64,000 nt of DNA, taken from positions 435,476-499,475 of the forward strand of contig SJOL01007508.1 of NCBI GenBank assembly GCA_004794785.1, in the 5' to 3' direction. The stretch is from Opisthorchis felineus. Its lineage: Eukaryota > Platyhelminthes > Trematoda > Opisthorchiida > Opisthorchiidae. The notes under the pieces were generated by a model that made no database searches, was not told the origin of the DNA, and was given only the letters and a program-made list of their open reading frames with translations. Below are positions 26,142 to 36,020 of the stretch, piece after piece. The translations under genes and the position numbers were made by a program. Each line of letters starts with the position of its first letter. The stretch's first letter is position 1.

Positions 26142-26483
26142 TGGCCAGTCCGGCCAGTCCCTGTAGTTATCATTTAAAGTATTGTTTCCTTTTTCTCTGT
26201 GGAATGGTACGCCTGGAACTGCCTTCAGTTTTGGTTGGATTCCTTATTTAGTCGGATCATGCTGATCATTTAGAGAAGTGCATTCCCCAGGTTCGGATTA
26301 CCATGATGTCGACAATTCTGCCAAAATCTTGACTACTTCGGCTGTATTGCCTTTACGCAATCGTAGTTTCACTTTCCGTATTTATAAAACACCAGAGACT
26401 GTTTTGTTTACTTTCTGGGAAGCCTACTCTCTACAGTACAGTCGGTGTTTTTTGGGCTGCTCAGTAGTTTGTTGAATTGTTTG

Positions 26484-26485
<2 letters not shown>

Positions 26486-26518
<33 letters not shown>
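26486..26518. repeat. (AT)n microsatellite
   Basis: About 16 uninterrupted AT units. It is a simple-sequence repeat that is likely polymorphic in length, with no linked gene. Confidence 0.97.
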
Positions 26519-26520
<2 letters not shown>

Positions 26521-26917
26521 TTCTGCAGCTGAACCCTGCTTCAGTCCCGTATCATTATACACAATAATTTGCACCAGTCTGATGCTTGTCCTGTAGATCA
26601 TTACAGTGCATCATTATTACCTACTGGCCCTTAACTACCATATATGAGTGAGAGGATAAGGCATCCTTAAGAAGTGGAGGGAAAACGGAATGGTAAGTAA
26701 TTAGTGCAAAGTAGTCCTGTTGCCGTAAAGAAAATGATCAAGAGTACAGTGCCTATACATCTAGGAAACATTAAGATAAACACAACTGAGCTGCATGTAA
26801 GATTGAGAAGCCATCGACGTCATTTACCCAGATTCCATTGCAAGACTTACCGGATGGTTGTTGTATGTTTTTGCTTGTCTGCCTTGCTGTAGACAATGAA
26901 GAAAAAAAACCCGATAA
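26519..26917. other. No supported gene
   Basis: One short frame (26704-26892, +) is open and unremarkable. Nothing else is recognisable. Confidence 0.4.
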
Positions 26918-26944
26918 TGTCACACCGTGACGGCCGGTGTGACA
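26918..26944. repeat. Perfect 10-bp hairpin
   Basis: TGTCACACCG (26918-26927) and CGGTGTGACA (26935-26944) are exact complements around a 7-base loop TGACGGC. This is compatible with an RNA hairpin or a dyad-symmetric protein-binding site. No neighbouring gene gives it a role. Confidence 0.85.
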
Positions 26945-28019
26945 CAAAGATATTACGGAGTGTGGCGTTCGTGGATGTACATTGGCTGAGATATTAACAG
27001 GGACCTCAAGCTTAGACAGGGAGACTCTTATTCTCCTACACCAAAGCTTTTGGCTTGAATACCTGAATAAAATGCTGCGGAGGCCGGCGCGGAGCAAATG
27101 GTTTGCTCAAATATTATTGAACAAACTGCCACACTTGTTCTAACCCGAACCTGAAGAATCAAGAGAATGTAACTGTCAGAACTCTACTCCTGAGCAATCT
27201 GATGGAATGCTGATGCTGAACACGCACCTCCGGGCAAACTGAGGTATGCAAACTGGCATTCCAAGGTAAATTCTATTAACTTCACAACGGCACCCTGTCG
27301 ATGGCGTTCATCAATCACCGAATTCCTCGGTCTGCTCACTTCTCTTCTTCCATCCTTTATTCTTCATGCTCTGATCTGCACGTCCTTTGACCACTATGTC
27401 CTGGTTTCGCTGGTTGGGTGAGCAGGTGATTTAGCGCGTACTTCGTTTATTCCAGATAACGGCTATTTTATATACTAGTTGTTTTATTCAGACCAGCCAA
27501 GGCGTCTCGGCCTCAATCGTGTCATCTGGCTGACTACCGGCATTATCAACTTAAGCTGCAGATTGTGTTACGCCTCTTGCAGCTCTGTTCAGCTCCTCGC
27601 ATCACTGGTGTGGTGCACTTTTCTCGAAAGCCTCGCAAGTGAACGGTATTGTAATCGAGTAGATGGGCGTGGCCGCTTTGCGGGTGTGTGCGTATATAGG
27701 TGTGCTGTTGCTAGTAGTGGAAAGTGTGTGGATAAAGCAAACTCTGAGATGTTGGTCACCGTCGAAGTTTCCAGTCCTGATTGCATGCCATGCTAGAAAG
27801 GCTGACAAGATAGAGCGAGCTCAACCAACACATCAGTTGTATTCCCCTAGGACTGGAATGTCATCAATCTGAGCCGATCAAAGTAGGATATCAGCGGAGT
27901 TGTCTTTGTGATCGGCCGTAGGAAAATATGTACTGGTAGTGGCCTGTCAATTTCAGGCGCACTGAAGTAAGATGGGGGTTCATTCAACGGGACTCTCAGT
28001 AGAGCAATCAATTGGTGCG
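26945..28019. other. Possible downstream LINE debris; no intact gene
   Basis: This lies 3' (minus sense) of the LINE endonuclease relic. Between about 27960 and 28020 a few stretches might continue that element, but the frames are too broken to align by eye. Several short frames on both strands at 27.48-27.87 kb overlap each other and look like shadows of a locally GC-rich composition. Confidence 0.35.
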
Positions 28020-28250
28020 TTTAGGTAGGACGAAACGACAGTGTTCGTCTTGCGTTGTAGACGATCCAGTAGAATATGTATCCGCAACCATTTTTTGGCG
28101 GTCTTTGGTCAGCCTAACGTGCTTCGCTCAGGGCGAAGACAGGGATTCCGTGTCTTTTCAGTTTTGTTGCGACGTCGACCTAGTTGTCAGGTTTACCAAG
28201 CAGTGTTCGGACGTCCCACAAACCCGCAATCAGCCGTCGTCCAGAGAAGC
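28020..28250 (-). mobile_element. LINE (RTE-like) endonuclease relic
   Basis: Read on the minus strand, one frame carries the start of an APE-type retrotransposon endonuclease. GLWDVRTLLGKPDN (about 28183-28224) matches the family's W-N-V-R-T-L opening, with Asn changed to Asp. ALSEAR (about 28117-28134) matches the catalytic-Glu motif usually written SETR. NGCGYIFYW (about 28068-28094) matches the G-x-G-Y-x-F-x-W block. Two in-frame TAG stops interrupt it (one at 28180-28182, one directly after the SEAR block). No reverse transcriptase domain follows, so this is a dead 5' fragment. The order and spacing of three motifs make the call firm; the RTE assignment is by motif style only. Confidence 0.8.
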
Positions 28251-31200
28251 TCGATCGCAGCAAATGGAAATTAGTGTGGACTGTCATACGCATCCCCCGC
28301 AGATGTCTGGAATCGAGGTGAGTGTGACTGTCTAATCTCCAGAGGTCACAGTTTAGATTAGTCACACACAGACCGAGTTTTAATAATAGTGTTATTAGTT
28401 TTCGATTGTATCTGAATAACGCAGCTTCAGCTACGGCGAGCAACGAACCGAGGCCGGTCGCACCTTGGCCTCAGCATCTATCCGAGGAACCCAAAATGAT
28501 TGGCACCCCATTGAGCACACGTAACAGGATAGTGGCCAGAGTAGGGTGGTGGCACAATGTCATCTACCACGCAATTCCTGAAAGCAAATACTCTGAAAAC
28601 CTAGTGGGAGATAATAGTAGCTTTCTAATTAAATACCACATTTATGACATACACTCAAGTGTTTTAACAGAGGATTTCCTTTTTCAGAATAGGCATTGAT
28701 ATGCGATAATTGTGAAGAAGGCTATCTAGCGGCCGTCACGGGCACACGATTCGCAGAGGTTGAGTGATTGATTGCTATTGATTCAAGTGTTTCGTGGAAA
28801 CAACTGCATTGGAGGGATAACTCTATGGATTACACACGAGGGTTCAGTGCACCTATATCTGGTGGGGGAAGATGCTTAGGAACAGATGTAGTTGTGCATA
28901 GCATTCTTAGCGTAATTATGCCTGATAGACTAGTGTTGATAGGCTGGTGGACAGTAAACGTTCTTCTCAAAAATGTGGTAATAACGAGCTGTTGATCTTC
29001 GGTGAAGCCACTTTGCTTAAAAATACCGCCATCCCTCAATGCACTTGGTCCCCACAAACCTTTCACTAAGCAGCTCCGCTCAAGCTGCATTTATTCAAGA
29101 GTTATGAACGATCATGTGTTTCCAAACTCTATAAAAAACGCGGACAAAATATCAGGGCACTTGGATGAACCATGGGATTTGAAGGGACTCAGACTATTGT
29201 ATCAAGAGTTTATGATAAATTCGTGTTGGCTTAGGCAAACTTTATGTTTAACCATTGTGCAGATACGAAAAAGTTGGTCAGTCTGCTCTATTCTTCGCGT
29301 AAAATGTGGCCATGTCACAGTGTCTTCCAGCTCACCTCCTAAGTTAACGAGTTACTTTGGCAAATGCACCCAGAGACTTTTGCTGCTGTCCGCAGCAAGT
29401 AAACCCTAGTATGATGAAATTTTTTAATATTTGTAGAAACCCTGCTGTATTGTTTCAAGTGAAAAAATGTCCGGAGAGGGTAGCAGTCACGGGATGCTCG
29501 TGAAGGCTTGTCCTCCACGTTTGATCCACAAGGCAATCGTTGGCAAACTTACAAGAAAAATATCAAGGTCACTGAGGCTGGGTTAAACGTCACTCAACGG
29601 AAATGACACCGTCAGTGACTATATGTGATACCTATTGCTATCGAAGAGTTCTGCGGGTTATGGTAGGATGAGTGAGGCTTTTTCCGAATTTATTTTTTGG
29701 AAGCCTTCCAAAAACTCGAAAATTTGACATGGTCTGTGTCATTCTTTCTGGCCTACACGTCTGGCGAAAAACTTTGTTTGACTTTAAGCAGCGATCACAT
29801 GCACCAAATTAACTAAAATATGTGGAATTCTGGGAGGTTTAATTGGTCTTCCTAAATGATTAATTATTTTACTTGACGTGAGGACGGTTCAAGGTAAAAT
29901 GTTGTAGAACTAATTTTAAAACAAAATTATTTCGTTGTTTTTTACAGAGGAATCTGGTGAAGGTTGCCGGTCAAAACACTTACAAATGGCATACATACAC
30001 ACTTGCCGAGCACATGGGTGATGCAGCCGACGAGCTTTCGACTCACGAACGAAGGCATTAAACTTAGGAAACGGCCTTTAATGACAGTGACGTGTAGAGA
30101 TGCGATAGTTTCGCACTAGGCCGTAAGAACTATGAGGAAACAGATGTTTACTGGGTTCACACGGTCGCATCTGTTATATGTGCTATTCTGAATCGTGTTG
30201 CATCATCATTATGGGACAAAAGAGCCTTTTAAATAAATAAGACAAAAGGAATTGTGGTGTACAATAATAGTAAAATGTGCAAAAGAAATCCATCGCACCC
30301 TGGAGATGTTAGTATGAAATGATCTACTGAAAGTCGGAAGTTGGCACTATTAGGATTTGCAAAATCCATGAGTAAATGTCACTGTAAAATTCAGAAGAAA
30401 AATTGATAAGCCTTAATGGTTTCACGATCTCTTTATCTGGTAAACATAGATTAAGGGAGTACGGAAGTTAAGGCAAGCCATCCATACAAGAAAACAAGTA
30501 TAAGTTGGTATCTGCGGCTGTCCTGAGTGCACAGTGGCCATGTGAGCAGATGATGAAACAGTCAATGTGAACACAAACTCTTTTTAAGTGCAAGACTCGG
30601 TCAGTTGTGGCGAGACTTGGATTTTTTACGGATCTTGGTAAGTATATGGATATTTGGTACAGTATTCGCAAAGCTTTCATTTAATAAATCGCATGACTCT
30701 TATCAGCTAGGTGAGCAACCGTTGCCCTAGAATGGGGTTCTCAGATTCGGTTGTCAGCCAAAATGGGTTGCTTTTCATTCTCCTGAAAAACTGCTGTACA
30801 ACGGTGGGTGAATTTGCAAACTACCATGTTTTGAACACGGGACAACAGCTTATCATTTTGGTGTAGGGACACTAGCTGAGTAATCGTGAACCACACAGAC
30901 TGATGAAAATAAATTTTGGCTGTAACCGGTTTGGTTTTCGTTATATTATCAGCCGTGTGTTTTTGGGGTAAACCTCCCTGGATAATCATTATCACGAAGC
31001 ATGCTAGCTAGCGAGTGAAGTTCGAATTTGAGTTTGCTTTCACTGTGCCAGGAATACGCTGAGCCAAATTGCAATTTATTTTTAGTGTGAAAACCTGTTG
31101 AAGTTAGTGTATTGTCCCTTTCAAGTCGGTTTCTGGCAAATCAAACGCTTAGTTAAGCCATCAGTTGTTCTTAGCAGCAAGTCCAGCAGATTAAAATTGC

Positions 31201-34200
31201 CGGTAATTTTTTCTTCCGATGTATACTAAACTTCCTAGTGTATTTGATAAAAATTCATTAAAATCTCCTATAGTTCTAGGAATCTCTCTGTGATGGTAAA
31301 TATATACTCTTCGTGTCGTCGGAGAAAATTCATCCTTTCTATAGTAAAGCGGATTGATGGTTCATTGGGCGTCCCCAAAAAACGTCGGTGAGGTGTGGGC
31401 TCAGTGGGAACGCACTGCACGCACTGCTCGTTGGTACAATCTTCCTCTGAAATGAACAACAATAGTTCATTTAGATTGAAGCTGACTTTCATTGAGGAGG
31501 TTTGTGGAACCAAATGACTAAATGTCTCAAACCATCGTACGAATTTGCTTTTAATCTAAACTTTCATTATCAATGTTCAATTGTCTTTGTGGAGCTTTCG
31601 GAAAGTAACTTATACAAAGCATTTTGTGGCTAAACAAAGTGTGCTAAGTAGTAGTACACCACATAAATATTTACTTTACTGTGATTATTCACATTTACAA
31701 GAAAATTAAACGAATGATGTATATTCTTACGTATGTATCATAAATACGTATATACGCGTATATGGTTAGTCAGATAAGAGAAGAAATGCTGAACCTCTTT
31801 GAATAGGGCATGAAGTGAATTTTGGTCCATACGCCATTAAATCGTGCTTGCACGTGCCCCCCCCCCAAACCTGCCATGATCTATCTGATTTCGGTTATGT
31901 TTTCAATTGGACTTTGGCTTTATGGCATAAATATGCTGTTGAGGAAGTTTTGGTAGTTCTGGTAGTGTAGACGCCTGTTGTTCTGTTCGCTGAGCTTGGC
32001 AGTTTAGTTGTAAATCATTGGTCATCAGTCTGGGTGATATCGTCAGTGCTTGGTAGATTAAGGTTGTGCCGGTATAAAAGCACTGAGCAGTATTATACTT
32101 GTGTTTATGTACGTGTCTTTGGTCGGGGGTAACCTGTGATTCATCACCTGAACGACCAGGCACAATCAGTGGAAACCCTCTACCAAAGAGACATACATAA
32201 ATGTAAACACAATATTGATCAAGGCTTTCCCACCGACTCACGGCAAAATAGCTACGTAATGCTAATTCCGTAAGCACCGATGATGTCACCTCGATGGGTG
32301 CTAAAACACTTGCAACCGTGTTGGCAAGCCCAGCAAAAATAGTACCAAAAATTTTAAATAATTGGCTACTGCTTGATTTTGAACACTCAGACCTGACTCC
32401 GAAGGATAATCCGCGCTGTAGACGTTTGCTGTGTGTGTCCAGTGAGTTTTATGAAAAGTGGAAGATGTTAAGAGTAATATTTCTCATGTTTTTATTTGGC
32501 TTTGGTAAAAGGACGTTTTGTTCCTTAACAGTGCTTTGACTTTCTTCCGATCACCGTAATTAAGTTTTCCGTGGAACCGAAAGATGGTTGTATCTTTGTG
32601 ATAACAATAGGTTTTTGTGGAGGTAGGCAGAAAATTGTGGGTTTCGTCCTGAAGTATAATAACAGTAAATTCAGTAGACATGTTTTGCTCTACTGTATCA
32701 GGGAATAATGAAAATATTTGTTGAGCGATTCTTTGTACTTTCTTTCTTTTAAAAAAATGGCAGTCCTGGTTGATTTGTGACTTCAATCTGAAAAGAAGGT
32801 TAGCATTTCTGTTTACCCCTGTAAAGTGGCAAACTTTGCTTGTGTTAAATTCGTGTCCGTCTTCCCAACCGACTAAGCTAGCGGAGAAATTTTTTTCTTC
32901 TCGTTTGGAGTACCTGTGGACATACTTCGTTTTTGGTGCTGTCAGCGGAACAATAATTCTGACTGGAGTCTGCGGCATAAACTTTGTTAGTTTGCAATTC
33001 AATTGACATGGTGCACGTTGAACACCTTCATTATATTCAATTTTGCGGCGTTTATTTGCATAGCTGCTTGGAAAAAACTCTTAACTTCACTCACACAAAA
33101 TAATTTCCTGAATTTTCATTGTTTTTATTACAACGTCTCTGTCATGTCTTCAAGGTCTACTCTTCTTATTGTACCAGCGTATAGTGGACAATTTTGACCC
33201 AGGAATACCTGAAAATTTAAATACCAAGCGGGGTAGGGTGCCTCAGTTAGAGCACCCACATAAGAAAACATACATTATATGTTGTGTATGATAAGAAATT
33301 CTACTTCTAACTCTTTTGTCACAACCTAATTTTTTTAAGAAAGCACAACCTCCGTATATAGAGCACCCACGAAACTAGTTACATCAGGCCTTTATCTCAG
33401 ATGGAACTTTATATCCGGATCTATGCGTATGGTCGTTGGGCGAAATGACGCTAATGGAAATGTTTCCTTTCACCAGAGCTATTTCTACATGCCTATTTTT
33501 ATGACTGCCTGTTAGCTAACGTAAAGGTGTTGCGAATACCCTGACGTCTCAGCCGTACTGTCTAAAAAGTCAAGCTTTAGATTACGTGCAGTTTGGAAAG
33601 CTAGCACATCATTGTGGACGAGAGATCACGAATCTCAGAGGCAGACCCTCGCACGTTAATTCTGGCTTAAAACTAACCAAAGCAAACAGCATATTCACAG
33701 CAGACGTTGCATTACAGTTCCACCGATGAACGGGATAATGTGGTCACCGAACAATATTTGCTTAAGAGCAAATGGATTGGACCTGGTTGTTAGTAATGTA
33801 TAATCGGTGAGAATATAGAACTTCAAGCAAGCCTTAGCAACAAGTAACCATCAAACCTCAGTTTTACCAGTTCGAATGAATAACGATGGGTTAAGTATAG
33901 AAAACCGTTTGATTAGTCACTTGCTGTCTTTTAAGATGGGGTTGCTGGTCTCAGAGAGAGAGGGTCATGTATATCCATTGTTTGGGTTGCAGGCCCCCAA
34001 TCCTCGTTTCAATGATGCGCCTACGGAAAATGCAAAAATACCCTCAGAAATTGAGTGTCATACTGATGGGCCATTTGCTGGATGCTTTACAGCACACATC
34101 CCTCAAAATATGAGGAATTTATCCAACCCTCCCCGTTAAACGTTTCGGATCTTACATTTATCGAACTTCTTTGGCTATATTTGACAAGTTATCGGTATAT

Positions 34201-34255
34201 GAATTGTCCTCAAATTAGGTTGATCTGGGGCACATATTTCACTTGAGAGTTGTAC
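28251..34255. other. No supported gene; possible LINE leader at the left edge
   Basis: The first 200 bases (to about 28450) may be the 5' untranslated part of the LINE relic, since the minus frame stays open to 28443. Further on, 29002-29409 (+) and 32484-33002 (-, 172 codons) are open, the latter opposite 32770-33006 (+), but none shows a recognisable domain and the longest starts at TTG. A run of ten C lies at 31857-31866, and an alternating purine-pyrimidine patch (ATACGTATATACGCGTAT-like) at about 31745-31765. Confidence 0.4.
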
Positions 34256-34588
34256 ATGATGGAGTGGAGCAATGTTCCTTTAGTTTGTTCACCTGCGTGT
34301 GTTCGCTTGATTGACTGCAAAATGGTTTTCGGATTTTTCATTATTCTCCTGGTGAAGATGTCCATATTCAAAGAGAGAAGAAGAGGAAACAAAATTAGCA
34401 AAATCACAAATGAAATCTTCAAAGCAGCCAGAAACCAGAAGCGATTCGTATGGATTGGACAGATGATAGGGTCAGCCCAAACCACAGTGCTTGAGAGAAA
34501 AAAGAACAACTTAATTTGTCTGTCAGAGAATGATCTATGTACCCATTTGGGCTGGAGTAATTATAATCGTTTGCGCAAGTCGTTTTAG
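34256..34588 (+). CDS. Candidate small membrane-protein ORF
   Basis: An ATG at 34256 opens 110 codons to TAG. The peptide has one hydrophobic segment (about residues 23-38, rich in Phe, Ile, Leu and Val) followed directly by a strongly basic stretch (Lys/Arg-rich, about residues 41-70), the layout of a single-pass membrane protein. No family is recognised. The opposite strand is also open (34210-34509) and hydrophobic, so composition may explain both. No splice or polyadenylation support was found. Confidence 0.2.
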   Translation: MMEWSNVPLVCSPACVRLIDCKMVFGFFIILLVKMSIFKERRRGNKISKITNEIFKAARNQKRFVWIGQMIGSAQTTVLERKKNNLICLSENDLCTHLGWSNYNRLRKSF

Positions 34589-35287
34589 TTTTTTATCGGA
34601 ATGCTGATTTTAGCCAACCTACAACCTCCGAGTGTTTTCCAAGTTGACATACTCCATGAGGATAAGAATGCCGATAATGCAGTTCTCTTTTCTGTATAAC
34701 TGCGTAAGGTTGCTGAAGAAATGTGGTACATATCTCTGATTTATGACATGACGTCAGCTTTTAGGTAAGAGGAGGACGAAAAAGCTTGCTTCTGATGTAT
34801 TTTACAGGCTAATTGTAAAATATTTATCCCTTTATAGAACTCGTACGGCAGACATATAAGGTGAGCTGAAATTTCTTTGATTCTTTCGCTGGTTTATTTG
34901 GCTAAACTGTTAAAATACATGTCATGAAATCTTACGAAAAGCTTCAAACATCTTTTGTGGACTCTTCTGATAATGAATTGCATAAACTTCCTACAACATG
35001 AAGTGTTTAATACATCAGTCCCAAATACTTCATCATTGTGTGCAGCAGTGTTTTGTGATGCTCAAATGAAAAATGGAAGGTCATCCAGGCAGTAAAATGG
35101 GGCAGGATGCAACGGGTAAATTTGACAAAGGTTCTGGCCTAGCGAAATTCCGTTTATCCGTTTTTTCTAGTTTGCTGCGTGTAGCAGCAGTGAAAATTAC
35201 GAATGCGGCACGAATTAAAGCAGTTCTCTAAGCTGAGCCGTGGAAATGATAACAAGCGATGTTAATACGCAAAAACGATATTTCGTT
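34589..35287. other. No supported gene
   Basis: I see no gene. The segment leads into the inverted repeat pair at 35.3 kb. Confidence 0.45.
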
Positions 35288-35539
35288 CGAACAATCGTCC
35301 TCCTGTTCTAGCGCAACCATCCTTGCCTGTCCACACCAAAGGGAGGTGAAGCACTGGACCTGAATTCCTCTCTCATTAGAGCTCATCAGTAGTGCATATC
35401 CAATGGCTTTGAACTCCGCACATCTGACATGCGAGGTGAGCGTGTTACCAGTACTACACCAGCGCACGCTGGACTCATCCGAATTTTTGCGTCTGAACAA
35501 GTGAACATGTTCGCTCTTGAGTGATATGAGCAGAACACC
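35288..35539 (-). mobile_element. Dispersed repeat, minus copy, hammerhead-like core
   Basis: Its reverse complement aligns over about 250 bases with the plus-strand element at 35.7-35.97 kb, at roughly 80-85% identity in the best part by eye. Shared blocks include GAACATGTTCAC and GAGGACGATTGTTC. It contains CTGATGA, then a stem strand GCTCT, loop AATG and AGAG, and then GGAA in place of GAAA (plus coordinates 35366-35389). The terminal inverted repeats of the other copy are absent. The frame 35228-35542 (-) is open throughout and matches the reading frame of the other copy. Confidence 0.75.
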
Positions 35540-35658
35540 CAATGCCTCGAACGACGATCCAGTAACATACCTTGGTTGTGTCGATCGACTGGCCCGCCAG
35601 TCAGGACTACTCAGTCAGGTAGCGTCACGATTGCTTGAAACCTGCTGGACATATTTTG

Positions 35659-36020
35659 TTTCAGGTGTTGGTGGTTACGGGATTTTGTAGAATACATGAT
35701 CGTATGACTGTCGTTCTGCCTACATCACTCAAGCGCGAACATGTTCACCTGTTCGGACGTAACAATCCGGATGAGTCTAGAGTGCGCTGGTGGAGTAGTG
35801 GTAACATACTCACATCACATGTCAGATATGAGGAGTTCAAACCTCCCGGCATGGCCATTGAACATACGCTGATGATGAGCTGTAATAAGAGCGAAATTCG
35901 AGTCCAGTGCTTCCCCTCCCGTCGGTGTGGACTCATCAGGATGATTGTGCGAGGTCAAGAGGACGATTGTTCAAGCAGGAGCCATGAGAGTATGTATTCT
36001 ACAACCACCGACACCTGAAA
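35659..36020 (+). mobile_element. MITE-like element with terminal inverted repeats
   Basis: The left end TTTCAGGTGTTGGTGGTT (35659-35676) and the right end, read in reverse complement, TTTCAGGTGTCGGTGGTT (36020-36003) match with one mismatch. Both continue with GTAGAATACAT (35687-35697; 36002-35992), the left arm carrying a 10-base insertion between the two blocks. The element is 362 bases long and its internal part is homologous to the minus copy at 35.3 kb. No target-site duplication is evident. Inside lies a hammerhead-like core at 35869-35896. A 127-codon frame (35635-36018) is open across it but has no known domain, so I call this non-autonomous. Confidence 0.75.
35869..35899 (+). ncRNA. 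Hammerhead-like ribozyme core (decayed)
   Basis: The sequence reads CTGATGATGA, GCTGT, AATA, AGAGC, GAAA, TTC. This is a hammerhead layout (CUGAUGA, stem II, GAAA) with a three-base ATG duplication in the first core strand and one mismatch in stem II. The opposite-strand relative has GCTCT at the same place, which would pair perfectly with AGAGC. I could not find a convincing stem III partner or cleavage triplet upstream, so it is probably inactive. Confidence 0.4.

Noticed and set aside
26486..26518. Repeat array considered as CRISPR or satellite
   Set aside because: It is a plain dinucleotide microsatellite with no spacers; the genome is eukaryotic.
32484..33002. 172-codon minus frame, with a plus-strand frame opposite
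   Set aside because: It starts at TTG, has no recognisable motif, and both strands are open. I could not match it to any retroelement or gene family.
35910..35945. Second CTGATGAGTCC on the minus strand within the MITE
   Set aside because: The downstream strand gives GGGAGGGGAAGC rather than a stem plus GAAA. It is not a core, and the other copy lacks the CTGATGA.
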